In this document: piece after piece, positions 17,530 to 27,750 of the stretch
Numbering within the stretch: position 1 is the stretch's first letter
How the letters are laid out: each line of letters opens with the position of its first letter
From: an uncultured Chitinophaga sp.
GTDB lineage: Bacteria; Bacteroidota; Bacteroidia; Cytophagales; Cyclobacteriaceae
NCBI GenBank assembly: GCA_902168205.1
Contig: CABHOK010000014.1
Coordinates: forward strand, 806,001 to 870,000
DNA: 64,000 nucleotides
Direction: 5' to 3'
Notes under the pieces: generated by a model
The model's input: only the letters and a program-made list of their open reading frames with translations
What the model was told of the DNA's origin: nothing
The model's database searches: none
Position numbers and translations under genes: made by a program

Positions 17530-19065
17530 ATGAGAGATGTACGCGTACGATTTGCACCCAGTCCCACAGGTGCACTGCATATTGGTGGTGTAAGAACGGC
17601 CCTCTATAATTACCTGCTGGCACGGCAGCACAACGGTACTATGATACTCCGTGTAGAAGATACAGACCAGAATCGATTCGTACCCGGAGCAGAAGAATAT
17701 ATACAGAAGTCGTTGGAATGGGTAGGCATCAAGATCGATGAAGGTGTTGGTGTTGGCGGCCCGCATGCTCCTTACCGTCAGTCAGAACGAACGGCTATAT
17801 ATATGCAATACGCCAAGCAGTTGATTGATGCCGGCCATGCATACTATGCTTTTGATACCGAGCAGGAACTTGAAGCCATGCGTGAGCGCCTGAAACTTGC
17901 CGGAGTACCTACGCCACAATACAACAGCATTACACGCACACAAATGCGTAACTCCCTTACACTTTCAGAAGATGAAGTGAAGAAGTTGCTGGAAGATAAA
18001 GTGCCGCATGTAATTCGTTTAAAAGTTCCGCGCAAGGAAGAGATACGGTTGAATGATTTGATACGCGGTTGGGTAATGGTACACTCATCGCAGATTGATG
18101 ACAAGGTTTTGATGAAGAGCGATGGTCTGCCAACATATCACCTGGCGAATGTTGTGGACGATTACCTGATGAAGATATCGCACGTAATTCGTGGTGAAGA
18201 GTGGTTGCCTTCTGCACCGCTGCACGTGCTGCTCTATAAATTTTTAGGCTGGGAGAATGAGATGCCGCAGTTTGCACACTTGCCGTTGCTTTTGAAGCCG
18301 GATGGCAATGGTAAATTAAGCAAACGCGATGCAGATCAACTCGGCTTCCCGATCTTCCCGCTTACCTGGAAAGATCCTGCTACCGGAGATGTTGCAGTTG
18401 GGTATAAAGAAGCCGGGTATTTACCGGAAGCTTTGATAAACTTCCTGGCATTTTTAGGATGGAACCCGGGCACCACGCAAGAGTTGTTCTCGATGGATGA
18501 ACTCATCAAAACATTCTCTATTGAGCGTATTGGTAAAGCGGGAACAAAATTTGACATTCTTAAAGCACAGTGGTTCAACCAGCAATACCTGCGTGCCAAG
18601 TCTGACGAAGAATTGGCGAGCTACCTGCTGGATGCACTGAAGAATGAAGGTATAGCTTGCACACAAGACAAGGCTTTGAAAATTGCTGCAGTGATGCGCG
18701 AGCGTGTTACATTTCCGAAAGATTTCTGGGAGCAGGGAAAATTCTTTTTCCACGCACCGAAAGCCTTCGATGAAAATGTAGTGAGTAAAAAATGGAACGA
18801 TGATGCTGTAAAAGTTCTCACAGCCTATAAAGATGCTGTAGCCGCATTGCCAGATTTTGATGCCACTATTGCAAAGACTACATTAGAACAGGTTACAGCA
18901 AACCTGGGAATCGGTACTGGTAAAATTCTGCAGGCACTGCGCGTATCCATTACAGGTGCCGGTGGAGGTCCTGACCTGATGATGATCATGGAAATTATCG
19001 GTAAAGATGAAGTCGTTAACAGAATAGAATACGCACTCCAAACCATTAAGGTGAAGGTTGCGTAG
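17530..19065 (+). CDS. gltX: Glutamyl-tRNA synthetase
   Basis: This class I synthetase charges tRNA-Glu (or tRNA-Gln in non-discriminating forms). The 511-residue protein starts with RFAPSPTGALHIGG, in which HIGG (17-20) is the HIGH motif, and carries KLSKRD (from 262) as the KMSKS motif. LRVEDTD, HLPLLL and the C-terminal helical anticodon-binding domain are present. Length is normal for the family. It is followed by a small conserved gene beyond an inverted repeat. Confidence 0.97.
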   Translation: MRDVRVRFAPSPTGALHIGGVRTALYNYLLARQHNGTMILRVEDTDQNRFVPGAEEYIQKSLEWVGIKIDEGVGVGGPHAPYRQSERTAIYMQYAKQLIDAGHAYYAFDTEQELEAMRERLKLAGVPTPQYNSITRTQMRNSLTLSEDEVKKLLEDKVPHVIRLKVPRKEEIRLNDLIRGWVMVHSSQIDDKVLMKSDGLPTYHLANVVDDYLMKISHVIRGEEWLPSAPLHVLLYKFLGWENEMPQFAHLPLLLKPDGNGKLSKRDADQLGFPIFPLTWKDPATGDVAVGYKEAGYLPEALINFLAFLGWNPGTTQELFSMDELIKTFSIERIGKAGTKFDILKAQWFNQQYLRAKSDEELASYLLDALKNEGIACTQDKALKIAAVMRERVTFPKDFWEQGKFFFHAPKAFDENVVSKKWNDDAVKVLTAYKDAVAALPDFDATIAKTTLEQVTANLGIGTGKILQALRVSITGAGGGPDLMMIMEIIGKDEVVNRIEYALQTIKVKVA

Positions 19066-19076
19066 TATATAACTAC

Positions 19077-19152
19077 AAGGCTACTGGCTGAAAGCTACTG
19101 GCCACTGGTATTTCCTCCAGTAACCAGCAACCTGAAGCCAGCAGCTTTTTAA
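19077..19152. repeat. Imperfect inverted repeat after gltX
   Basis: The left half (about 19077-19109) with GGCTACTGGCTGAAAGC and the right half (about 19118-19152) with CCAGTAACCAGCAACCTGAA are near reverse complements, giving a long mismatched hairpin ending in a short T tract. It may terminate gltX. The CTGGC/GCCAG units recur within it, as in dispersed intergenic repeats. Confidence 0.5.
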
Positions 19153-19163
19153 AGCTTCACACT

Positions 19164-19379
19164 ATGTCAAAGAAAGAAAAGAAACCCGCCAACACACCAA
19201 AGCCGCGTGTGCATAAAGAGCTTCAGGGATTGGATATAACCATCGATCAGTTTGGTGAAATAAAGTCAAGCATGAACATTGAGAAGATCAACGACTTTCT
19301 CGATAAAAATGTTGATGATAAAAAATTAGCCGAGCGCGATGATTATGATGATATGAAGAAGGGCAAAAAGAAGAAGTAA
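19164..19379 (+). CDS. Small charged hypothetical protein
   Basis: A 71-residue protein with lysine-rich ends (MSKKEKKPANTPKPRVHKEL and KKGKKKK) around a more ordered middle (LDITIDQFGEIKSSMNIEKINDFLDKNV). No signal peptide or membrane helix. It looks like a real cytoplasmic protein because the middle has alternating hydrophobic residues and a good ATG. No family is recognised. Confidence 0.7.
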   Translation: MSKKEKKPANTPKPRVHKELQGLDITIDQFGEIKSSMNIEKINDFLDKNVDDKKLAERDDYDDMKKGKKKK

Positions 19380-19498
19380 ACTTCAGCCTGCTTTGTATCC
19401 CTTGAAAGAAATAATAGTGGAAGTCACTCCTTCCATCACAAACTGTTTTTAGCGTTCGCCCAAGTTTTCTGATATTGTGGTATATATACATTATACCC

Positions 19499-21121
19499 AT
19501 GAAGAAACGCTTTACCCTGCTCCTGCTTCTATCGTCTTATTTTGTTTATGCACAACAAAACATCTGGCCGGAAGCACTCATTATCACTCCTGAAAAATCC
19601 AACTTTGTAAAAACCTCCACGCATAAAGAGGTGATCGACTTTCTGGATGCTATACAAAAACTCAGCAATCAAGTTAAAGTTATCTCCATGGGTAAAAGTC
19701 AGGAAGGAAAAGATATTCCGGTGGCCATTCTTTCGAAGACAGGTATAGCTACTGCGGAGGAGGCGCATAAGTCGGGCAAGCTGGTGGTATATATACAGGG
19801 AAATATACATGCTGACGAAGTTGAAGGTAAAGAAACGCTGATGATGCTGATGCGTGATATTCTGCTCGGTGATAAAAATTACCTGCTCGACAACCAGATT
19901 TTACTCTTTGCTCCCATTTACAATACCGACAGCAACGACAAGATGGAAAAAGGAAGACGTCCTTCGCAGGAAGATAGTCCGCTGGAAGTTGGTATTCGCG
20001 AAAACAGCCAGGGCCTTGATCTGAACCGCGATGGTATAAAACACGAAGCGGTTGAGACACAACAACTCTTTACCAACATTATTACGCCATGGGATCCTCA
20101 GGTCTTTGTAGACCTGCACACGACCAACGGAACGTGGCACGCGTACTCGCTCACATGGGCACCGAGCTATCACTATGCAGGTGAGTTTGCAACCTATAAC
20201 TATACCAACAACACCATGTTGCCGGCTATTACCAAAACGGTTCAGGAAAAGTATGGTTTATACCTCGGTCCTTATGGCGATTATAGTGTGCAAGAGGGAT
20301 GGCCCGTAAAGAATTTTTATACCTATAATCATCATCCGCGTTACCTGATCAATCAATTCAGCCTGCGCAACCGTATGGCTATACTTAGCGAAGCGTTTGC
20401 CCATGAAAGATTTTATCAGCGAATAAACTCTACACGGGCTTTTGTGGTGGAGATACTGAATTATACCCATAGCCACGGAGCAGAAATTTTGCAGATCAAT
20501 AAAAAAGCGGAAGACGATGCTATACGTCTGGTACGCGAGCAAGCGGGTAAAGCAAAGAAGGGCGTACGCTTCAAAATGGTATCGAAAGAAAAGCTTCAGA
20601 ATTTTTTAACATACGATTACACAGGGTATAAGAAAGAGGACGGAACAACAAGCTGGCTTCGCACCGGTAACATTGTAAAGTTTAACGATGTTAATTACTA
20701 CGGACAGTTTGATGCCGTTACAGAGAGTACACTGCCGAGTGGCTATATCATTCCGGCTGCATTTAAAAATATAGCATTGCACCTGCAGAAGCTGGGTGTA
20801 AAAGTAGAGCAGTTGCAGAAAGGTCAGTCGTATACCGGGGAAATATTCAGTGTTGAAAAACTGAAAAAATCAGAGCGCAAGTTTGAAGGTCATTTTATGG
20901 CTGCTGCTGAAGGTAAATTCAGTGCGGGCACACGCAAATTCAAAAAAGGAGATTATATAGTTGCGCTGGATCAGCCACTGGCTAATCTTATTTTTTATAT
21001 GCTTGAACCACAGTCGGATGATGGTCTCGTAACCTGGAATTTCTTTGATGAAGCATTAAGTACTGCCGGTACGAACAACAAGTTGGTGGAATATCCCGTA
21101 TTTAAGTACTATAAAAAATAA
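19499..21121 (+). CDS. Secreted M14-family zinc carboxypeptidase
   Basis: A 540-residue peptidase with a signal peptide ([18 protein letters not shown]). Zinc ligands are expected in [12 protein letters not shown] (HxxE) and in [14 protein letters not shown] supplies the conserved substrate-binding Asn-Arg region of M14 enzymes. The C-terminal 200 residues form a beta-rich extension found in the large Bacteroidota members. The ATG at 19499 is preferred over an in-frame start eight codons earlier because it begins the signal peptide directly. It is followed four bases later by the AIM24 gene, so they are probably cotranscribed. Confidence 0.9.
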   Translation: MKKRFTLLLLLSSYFVYAQQNIWPEALIITPEKSNFVKTSTHKEVIDFLDAIQKLSNQVKVISMGKSQEGKDIPVAILSKTGIATAEEAHKSGKLVVYIQGNIHADEVEGKETLMMLMRDILLGDKNYLLDNQILLFAPIYNTDSNDKMEKGRRPSQEDSPLEVGIRENSQGLDLNRDGIKHEAVETQQLFTNIITPWDPQVFVDLHTTNGTWHAYSLTWAPSYHYAGEFATYNYTNNTMLPAITKTVQEKYGLYLGPYGDYSVQEGWPVKNFYTYNHHPRYLINQFSLRNRMAILSEAFAHERFYQRINSTRAFVVEILNYTHSHGAEILQINKKAEDDAIRLVREQAGKAKKGVRFKMVSKEKLQNFLTYDYTGYKKEDGTTSWLRTGNIVKFNDVNYYGQFDAVTESTLPSGYIIPAAFKNIALHLQKLGVKVEQLQKGQSYTGEIFSVEKLKKSERKFEGHFMAAAEGKFSAGTRKFKKGDYIVALDQPLANLIFYMLEPQSDDGLVTWNFFDEALSTAGTNNKLVEYPVFKYYKK

Positions 21122-21125
21122 ATTC

Positions 21126-21899
21126 ATGGCTTCATCACACGAAATCGACTATCAGATTAAAGGAGAAAGTATTCAAATCGTTGAAGTGGAATTAGACCCC
21201 AACGAAACCGTCATTGCCGAAGCAGGTGCCATGCTATATATGGAAGATGGTATAACCTTCGAAGCAAAGATGGGCGATGGTGCAAACCCCAAACAAGGTT
21301 TGTTTGATAAACTCTTATCGGCAGGTTCGCGCATTCTTACCGGTGAGTCTCTCTTCATGACGCACTTTACAAACCGTGGCGGCAGAAGAGCAAAGGTTGG
21401 TTTCTCCGCGCCATATCCAGGCACTGTTATCCCGGTTGATCTGTCTCAAAGTCCGGGGCACGAACTCATCGTACAGAAAGATGGATTTCTTTGTGCGGCA
21501 TTCGGTACCAAAGTATCCATCACGTTTAATCGCAAGCTCGGTTCAGGTCTTGTTGGTGGCGAAGGGTTTATTCTTCAGAAACTGCAGGGCGATGGTAAAG
21601 CTTTCGTTCATGCGGGTGGTACTGTTATAGAACGCACGCTTAACAATGAGACACTTCGCGTAGATACGGGTTGCGTGGTAGCATTCGAGTCTCAAATACA
21701 TTTTGATGTACAGACATCCGGAAGCCTCCGCTCTATGGTGTTCGGTGGTGAAGGTATATTTCTGGCAACTCTGCAGGGTACAGGTAAAGTATGGCTGCAG
21801 TCTATGCCGATTCGTAAACTGGTGCAGGCACTTGCTCCATACGGACGAAACAGTGGCAAAGAAGGCAGTTCGCTCCTGGGCAGCTTCCTGGAAGACTAA
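21126..21899 (+). CDS. AIM24/TIGR00266-family protein
   Basis: A 257-residue protein of the AIM24 family: the N-terminus [19 protein letters not shown] and MLYMEDGI segment, then several glycine-rich beta strands ([20 protein letters not shown] clipped to [14 protein letters not shown]). The fold is a beta-barrel trimer. The bacterial role is not established. It ends before a strong bidirectional terminator. Confidence 0.88.
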   Translation: MASSHEIDYQIKGESIQIVEVELDPNETVIAEAGAMLYMEDGITFEAKMGDGANPKQGLFDKLLSAGSRILTGESLFMTHFTNRGGRRAKVGFSAPYPGTVIPVDLSQSPGHELIVQKDGFLCAAFGTKVSITFNRKLGSGLVGGEGFILQKLQGDGKAFVHAGGTVIERTLNNETLRVDTGCVVAFESQIHFDVQTSGSLRSMVFGGEGIFLATLQGTGKVWLQSMPIRKLVQALAPYGRNSGKEGSSLLGSFLED

Positions 21900-21916
21900 G
21901 AGTACACGTAATAGAA

Positions 21917-21965
21917 AATTAAAAAGGGAATGGCAATGCTTCGCAACGCCATTCCCTTTTTAATT
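21917..21965. terminator. Strong bidirectional terminator
   Basis: An 18-bp perfect stem (21917-21934 with 21948-21965) with flanking A and T tracts lies between two convergent genes (AIM24 and the T9SS protease) and can end both transcripts. Confidence 0.92.
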
Positions 21966-21975
21966 ATGTATAGTT

Positions 21976-24900
21976 TTATTTCGAAACCGAGAATTTCTTC
22001 ATCACCAGTCGGCCGTCAATGCGTGCTGCCAGGAAATATATACCGGCCGCATAGTTAGACGTGCCAATGGTATGCGAAAATTCTTCATCTATATTTTTGA
22101 ACTGCTGATCGTAGAGGTGTAGCCCTTCCGTTGTGATAACGGAGAGTTGAATATCTTTTGCCTTTAGTCCATCGATAAAAACGGTCACTTCATTTTGCAC
22201 CGTGGGTACAGGATATACTTTTACAAAGCGACTCAGGGTTTCCTCAACGCTGGTAACTACCGAAACTTCTTTTACATATATATCCTGGCATCCGTTTTCA
22301 GCGGTAACGGTGAGGGAAACTTCATAAATGCTGCTCGAATCGTAGGCGTGCTTCGGATTAAGCTTGATGCTGGTGGCGCCATCACCAAAATCCCAGAATA
22401 TATCTTTCGCGTCTGAACTGATGTTGGTGAACTCAACCGAGTCGCCAACTATAAAATCTCCTGATGTTAAGGTAATGGAGAACAATGCTTCCGGTCGCGG
22501 AAGAACATTCACCGTAACTTCGTTGGAAGTAGAAACACAATTCAGAACTTCATCTTCGTACTTCATCATCACACTATAATTACCGGCCTTACCCACTTTG
22601 ATGGATTGCGTTATCTCACCACTGCTCCACGCATATTCGCTCGCTGTCTCAACCGAGAGTATAACAGAGTCTCCACTGCAAAGCGTAGTAGATCGTGATG
22701 CCATAATGGTAGGCTGTGCATGTACCATAACGTGTGCCGGCACGCGAAGACTCTCATACGATTTGGATGCGTTCGCTACATATAGCGTGGTATCTCTCTT
22801 AATACCCGAAATAGTTATCTGCAAACCTTCTCCAATCGGCTCTCCTCCGGTAAAATCTTTATACCAGCGATACTTCGTAGCGCCTGTTGCTTTAACCACT
22901 GTATTCGACCCATAGCAAGTCTCCAGTGTATCAACCAAAGGAAGCGGAGCTTTTAAAGTATAATTATATACGGAGTCTGCATACTTCGCTGATGTTACCA
23001 GGTCATTAAAATTATCCGCTGCGTGCAGCGCGAAAGCAACTGTTACCTCATCACCTGCATTGATGTTGAACGGACCAGCTGAAACAACGTGACTCACATC
23101 ATTACCGGAACCACCCGTCCCTGCCTGGCTTCGTGTTGAAGATATAGCGGTATATTTCTCGGCATCGGTAAAGCCATCGTACAAACCAAAAGAAGATGCT
23201 CCCGCTATGGATGGATGATTGTCGATCGCGTAATAATTTTCGCTGCCGGTAAGAAGTTGTATACCGGCCTGCGGTAATTCTGTAGAAGCTTTCTGGTAAA
23301 CATAGCCGAGGCGTGTAGCGGCATCCCATTGGGCAGCATCGTATACACCGTTCATACTTACATCCCAGTCGGCAAACATGCCAAAGTAAAAATCACTCAG
23401 TGCACTGGCCTGCGTGTTTTTTATTTTATACTCTACAATCACAAACTTGTCGTACGGTTCGTCTTGCCATACCAATGTGCGATATGATACTTTTACTTTT
23501 TGTTCTTCCGGTACTGTGGAGTTTGAAAAGTTTCCGAATACTTCCGCGAATGATCGCTCTCCCGGCATAATTTCTTTTATCCGTGTCAAACCTGTAAAAT
23601 CCTGATCGTATCCGCCACTTCCATTGCGTACCGTGTTCAGTATCGTAGAAGAGGAATTACCCATGATGAGTCCTAATTCAAATACAAACGATTTGCCGTT
23701 GTATACAAAGCCATTTCCCATCTCAGAATTCTGGGTGTCTTCATACGCCAGTCTTCCGGAAGAAGATATAGTGGTCGTGATCCTGTTATCATCAATACTC
23801 ATATAGGTAGGATTCGGTATCAATGATAGAACCTGGTAGTCCTGGTACGCTCCATCGGTATACGTGAGCAGTATATCTACTTTGGTATTGGCCGGAACGC
23901 CTGGGCTTAGGGTTAATTCAAAAGGTGTAAGTGTGTTGTTGATAGTTGCCCCGCCTGCTATCGCTCCGGGATTTATTTTATCTTTTGTTATGGTGATGTG
24001 TGCCGATGTCGATGAGATCGATATCTCGAGTCCGGAAGAAGAAGTTTTAAGGTAGTTGGTGAAATCAAATATTAATCTGGCATTTTCGCCCGGTGCAGCT
24101 TCAAGACCATCTTCATTCAGTAATCTATAATTAGATGCACGTATGGAAGGAGACTCTAGTGTAAGCGCCTGCATGATGTCAAGTCTGCCTTTGCCAAGGT
24201 AATTGATATAGCCAGGGTTCTTGGCATATATACTTGCATCAGCCGACACGCGCAACTGTTCAGCCACCTGCTCAGCCGTATATTCCGGATGTTGTGACCA
24301 GACGAGTGCAGCGGCAGCAGCTGTTATCGGTGATGAGAATGAAGTGCCACCCGGAGATCCATATCCATTGTTGTATACGGTAGTATATATACTCACTCCC
24401 GGTGCACACAGATCGACTGTAGGACCATAGTTTGAGAAGCTTCCGCGAATATCATTCTGATCCGTAGCCGCCACAGACAGCACGTTGTCGTACGAAGCCG
24501 GGTAAAGTGGAGTAATTAAATTACTATTTCCGGCTGCGGCAACTACGAGGCAGCCGAGGTCTTTCGTTACGTGCGTAATGAGATCCTGGTATACCTGGCT
24601 TGGAGCCGCTCCTCCCCATGAACAGTTGATGATGCGTGCACCATTGCGTGCAGCGTAGAGCACACCGAGGTATAGATCAGAGCTATAATTACGATCGCTG
24701 GTACGCTGGTTGTCTGCATAATGTTTTGTAAAGAGCAGTTTCGTGTTGAAGCCAACACCCGCCAAGCCAATTCCGTTATCAGCGGCAGCCCCTGCACAGC
24801 CTCCCACTTGTGTACCATGCGTAAAACCGGAACCGCTTTTAAATATAGCAGGGTTGTTGTCGCCTTTATAGTTGGGGTCTAATGCATTCAATGTGTCAGC

Positions 24901-25569
24901 TCCGGAAAAATCCCAGCCGTTTATATCATCGATAAAACCATTGTTGTCGTCATCAACGCCAGCAGTGCCGTTGGCTTCTTCCTGGTTAATATATAGTTTG
25001 CTCACGAGGTCCGGATGGTCGATATCAACCCCAGAGTCAATGATCGCGATTACAATGTTTTCATCTCCTTTGGTAACATTCCAGGCCTCAAGTGCTCTGA
25101 TCTTGGTGAGGTAGTATTGATTCGTTACAGCTGGATCATTCGGTGTATAGAGCATGCGCTCTTTGTAGGCGGGTTCTGCGAGTTCTATATAGCCGCTGGC
25201 ATATAGTGTGTTGATATAGTCCTCTACAGGTTGAGACGGATCAAAGCTTATCTCAAAGTATTGCATGATATCGATAACCGGTTTAAAAGCCTGTGCGCGG
25301 GCCGTTGCGCTCTTAACATTTCCCTTGGGAGCCAATGATGATACCTTTAGAGAGCCCGCGATAGATGCCTTGCGCCCGGATGCCTGCGAAGTATTATCAC
25401 TCGAGAAAAGCGATATATATTCCTTCTTTACTTTCACCATCACTTTACCAGCGTGGTAATCGTTGCGTGTTATATTCTTGGGAAGAGTAAATTTTGTGGT
25501 CGCGGTATGTTGTGCCTGAGCACTCGTTATGCCGATCACTGCGAGAAGACATCCCAGGAGAACTCTCAT
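21976..25569 (-). CDS. Subtilisin-like S8 protease with PKD and T9SS sorting domain
   Basis: A 1197-residue secreted protease. The signal peptide is RVLLGCLLAVIGITSAQAQ. An inhibitor-like propeptide precedes the S8 domain with Asp178 (IIDSGVDIDHPD), His251 (FTHGTQVGG), the oxyanion Asn near 347 (AAAGNS) and Ser409 (GGTSFSSP). A long middle region of beta domains follows, then a PKD domain (about 1025-1095, FWDFGDGATS). The last 85 residues are a type A T9SS C-terminal sorting domain (VKVYPVPT ... AAGIYFLAA ... MKKFSVSK). It should be exported by Sec, crossed by the type IX system and released or anchored outside. The ATG at 25569 is preferred to one 20 codons upstream. Confidence 0.93.
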   Translation of the reverse strand: MRVLLGCLLAVIGITSAQAQHTATTKFTLPKNITRNDYHAGKVMVKVKKEYISLFSSDNTSQASGRKASIAGSLKVSSLAPKGNVKSATARAQAFKPVIDIMQYFEISFDPSQPVEDYINTLYASGYIELAEPAYKERMLYTPNDPAVTNQYYLTKIRALEAWNVTKGDENIVIAIIDSGVDIDHPDLVSKLYINQEEANGTAGVDDDNNGFIDDINGWDFSGADTLNALDPNYKGDNNPAIFKSGSGFTHGTQVGGCAGAAADNGIGLAGVGFNTKLLFTKHYADNQRTSDRNYSSDLYLGVLYAARNGARIINCSWGGAAPSQVYQDLITHVTKDLGCLVVAAAGNSNLITPLYPASYDNVLSVAATDQNDIRGSFSNYGPTVDLCAPGVSIYTTVYNNGYGSPGGTSFSSPITAAAAALVWSQHPEYTAEQVAEQLRVSADASIYAKNPGYINYLGKGRLDIMQALTLESPSIRASNYRLLNEDGLEAAPGENARLIFDFTNYLKTSSSGLEISISSTSAHITITKDKINPGAIAGGATINNTLTPFELTLSPGVPANTKVDILLTYTDGAYQDYQVLSLIPNPTYMSIDDNRITTTISSSGRLAYEDTQNSEMGNGFVYNGKSFVFELGLIMGNSSSTILNTVRNGSGGYDQDFTGLTRIKEIMPGERSFAEVFGNFSNSTVPEEQKVKVSYRTLVWQDEPYDKFVIVEYKIKNTQASALSDFYFGMFADWDVSMNGVYDAAQWDAATRLGYVYQKASTELPQAGIQLLTGSENYYAIDNHPSIAGASSFGLYDGFTDAEKYTAISSTRSQAGTGGSGNDVSHVVSAGPFNINAGDEVTVAFALHAADNFNDLVTSAKYADSVYNYTLKAPLPLVDTLETCYGSNTVVKATGATKYRWYKDFTGGEPIGEGLQITISGIKRDTTLYVANASKSYESLRVPAHVMVHAQPTIMASRSTTLCSGDSVILSVETASEYAWSSGEITQSIKVGKAGNYSVMMKYEDEVLNCVSTSNEVTVNVLPRPEALFSITLTSGDFIVGDSVEFTNISSDAKDIFWDFGDGATSIKLNPKHAYDSSSIYEVSLTVTAENGCQDIYVKEVSVVTSVEETLSRFVKVYPVPTVQNEVTVFIDGLKAKDIQLSVITTEGLHLYDQQFKNIDEEFSHTIGTSNYAAGIYFLAARIDGRLVMKKFSVSK

Positions 25570-25722
25570 TAGAAGTTGATTTTGGAGAAACAAAAGTAAT
25601 GATATTAAGTCCCGGAAGGTACTATACAAGTAACCGGTCTTCTTTCAAAAAAATGATCGCGACCAATATGGGACAGTGATTTCTCTAAAAGGGTAAATTT
25701 CGGTTCAAACAACTGTACAAAC

Positions 25723-25760
25723 ATCATTCATGATGTACGCTTCCGTGCATCATGAATGAT
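25723..25760 (-). terminator. Hairpin downstream of dipeptidase gene
   Basis: Arms 25723-25739 and 25744-25760 pair over 17 positions with one mismatch around a four-base loop. It lies just past the stop of the minus-strand dipeptidase gene. The following T tract is weak, so termination is inferred from position. Confidence 0.6.
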
Positions 25761-25778
25761 ATTGCTGACAGGTATAAT

Positions 25779-27017
25779 TTACTGTGCAGCTGCGGCAATA
25801 ACCTGGTTCCACACGCGGAACACATTACCACTGCAGATCTTCTCGATATCTGCCGGAGAATAACCGCGCTTCAGGAGCTCATAAATCAGGTTGGGATACT
25901 GCGATACATCTTTCAATCCAACAGGCAAGCTGTCTCCTACGCCATCGTAATCAGAACCAATACCCACGTGATCAATGCCAGCCAGTTTTACTACGTGATC
26001 GATGTGGTCAGCCACGCGTTCAACATCTGAGAATAGTGATTTATGTTCTTTTGCAAACTGATCGATGATGGGTTGTGCTGCCGAGTCTGCGGAAGTCAAT
26101 TTCTTCTCTTGCAAGATCGCCTCGAGTGAGTCGCGCAGTGCATCGTTCTTGCGTGCAACTGAATCCAGGAACACAGCGCCAAAGTTTATCTGGATCACGC
26201 CACCGTTTTTGGCTAAAGCCTTGATCATGTCGTCACTCATGTTACGCTGAAAGCCCGGAGTAAAGTACCGGCACGAGGAGTGAGAAGCAATACACGGAAC
26301 TTTGGTGAGCTTCATCACATCATAAAATGTACTGTCAGACACATGCGATATATCTACCATTATACCCACGCGATTCATTTCAGCGACAACTTTTTCTCCG
26401 AATGGACTCAAACCATTCCAGGTGTTGAGTGTATCGTATGAAGAATCGCAGATCTGGTTGTCTTTACCATGTGTTAACGTAACGTAGCGAATGCCACGAT
26501 CATAAAAGTATTTTACATTTGCCAGGTCGTTGCCAATCGGGGCACCGTTCTCCATGCCCATGGGTAAAGATATCTTGCCCAGTTTGGAGTTGGCGATGAT
26601 ATCGGCAGGCGAACCTGCCAGTGCAAATTTATCGGGGATTGAATCCGCTATAAAACGAATCATGTTGATGAGCGAATCAGCCAGCTGCTTGCCGTTGTCT
26701 TTTGTCAATTGATACTTGGAAGGTATATAGATTGACATGAACGGAGCATCAAGTCCGCCTTTGCGGGCACGCACAAAATCGAAGTCGCCTTCTTTTGTTT
26801 CAACAGGTATGCCGAGGTACTCACGATCAAGTCTGAAGTTTTTTACTTTCAGTCGGTAAGGTAAATCTACGTGGCCATCGGTAATGATGTAGACCTGGGC
26901 CAGTGAGTCGGCAGTTTTGTGAAGGGCTTCATCGTGGCGGGCCGTTTCATCTTTTTTACTGCAGGCTGATACCAGTATAAGCGTAATCAGCGCGAATAGA
27001 AGAGTATATGAACGCAT
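25779..27017 (-). CDS. M19-family membrane dipeptidase, lipoprotein
   Basis: A 412-residue zinc dipeptidase of the renal dipeptidase family. A lipoprotein signal peptide ends in LVSAC with the lipidated Cys19. Metal-binding residues are seen in DGHVDLPYR (HxD) and in the later MVDISHVS and ASHSS histidines; GMENGAP supplies the bridging glutamate. HGIGSDYDG-type sequence appears as VGIGSDYDG. It probably cleaves dipeptides in the periplasm. Monocistronic by spacing. Confidence 0.92.
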   Translation of the reverse strand: MRSYTLLFALITLILVSACSKKDETARHDEALHKTADSLAQVYIITDGHVDLPYRLKVKNFRLDREYLGIPVETKEGDFDFVRARKGGLDAPFMSIYIPSKYQLTKDNGKQLADSLINMIRFIADSIPDKFALAGSPADIIANSKLGKISLPMGMENGAPIGNDLANVKYFYDRGIRYVTLTHGKDNQICDSSYDTLNTWNGLSPFGEKVVAEMNRVGIMVDISHVSDSTFYDVMKLTKVPCIASHSSCRYFTPGFQRNMSDDMIKALAKNGGVIQINFGAVFLDSVARKNDALRDSLEAILQEKKLTSADSAAQPIIDQFAKEHKSLFSDVERVADHIDHVVKLAGIDHVGIGSDYDGVGDSLPVGLKDVSQYPNLIYELLKRGYSPADIEKICSGNVFRVWNQVIAAAAQ

Positions 27018-27358
27018 AGGTTAAGAGTGGATTAATATATCTTTAAGGTCTTGAAAAGATATTGATTTTTAGCGCGGCTGCAAACAAGGCTTGTGATGAA
27101 CGCGATGTTCACATGGTTATATTTCCGGACGTGCGAAAGGTCTGTTTTCTCGTAATCGATGCAACACCGCTATAGCGAAAAAGCGTGCTATAACAGAACG
27201 CTCATGTATACTATATGCCAATGTTGTAATCTATACCGTTATGCCGTGAAATTTTATGAACGGTTAAATGCCGGAGTAAATATTAACTCAGTTTTCATGG
27301 TGAGAATATCATATGTTCCCGTTACTATTGTTAGGCAAATGAAAAACTTTTGGAATCC
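27018..27358. other. Intergenic stretch without a recognised gene
   Basis: Short frames here (for example from 27159) have no coding-like composition. It must hold the promoters of the divergent dipeptidase and cytochrome b5-like genes, but no clear -7 box is visible. Confidence 0.4.
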
Positions 27359-27604
27359 GTGAGTGATAAACAATTACCGAGCTATACCCGTGCCCAACTG
27401 GCATTACGAAACGGACAAGATAAACCGGAGATATGGGTTGCATACCTGGGTTTTATCTATGACGTTTCCAAATCAAGATTGTGGCGTGATGGTAAACATT
27501 ACGAACATTGGGCCGGACAAGATCTGACGGATGAGCTGAAAGATGCACCACACACAGAGAAGGTTTTTGATAAATTTACGATAATCGGGAGGCTGGCTCA
27601 TTGA
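27359..27604 (+). CDS. Cytochrome b5-like heme/steroid-binding protein
   Basis: An 81-residue protein with the short cytochrome b5-like fold: WVAYLGFIYDVSKSRLW, then DGKHYEHWAGQDLTDEL and DAPHTEKVF. Histidines 47, 50 and 65 are candidates for heme contacts. This matches the prokaryotic single-domain family that resembles membrane-associated progesterone receptors. A GTG at 27359 is chosen as start; a TTG three codons earlier is equally possible. No redox partner is adjacent. Confidence 0.8.
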   Translation: MSDKQLPSYTRAQLALRNGQDKPEIWVAYLGFIYDVSKSRLWRDGKHYEHWAGQDLTDELKDAPHTEKVFDKFTIIGRLAH

Positions 27605-27648
27605 AAGAATTAAAAATTTACACCGACACACGGACACACTTTATGAAG

Positions 27649-27682
27649 TTGTTTTAAGTTGTTAATTACTGTCTTAGTTTTG
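27649..27682 (+). promoter_or_regulatory. Promoter of sugar kinase-murQ operon
   Basis: TTG at 27649-27651 and TAGTTTTG at 27675-27682 are 23 bases apart, fitting the Bacteroidota consensus. The kinase ATG follows at 27751. Confidence 0.65.
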
Positions 27683-27750
27683 CCATTACTGAAATTATTA
27701 TAACCGTTCATAAACAGTTAAATTCGCGCTAATCAGCGGCACTAATAAAG

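Noticed and set aside
27159-27362. 67-codon frame upstream of the cytochrome b5-like gene
   Set aside because: Cysteine-rich and unlike a protein; lies in a promoter-containing gap and runs into the next gene's start.
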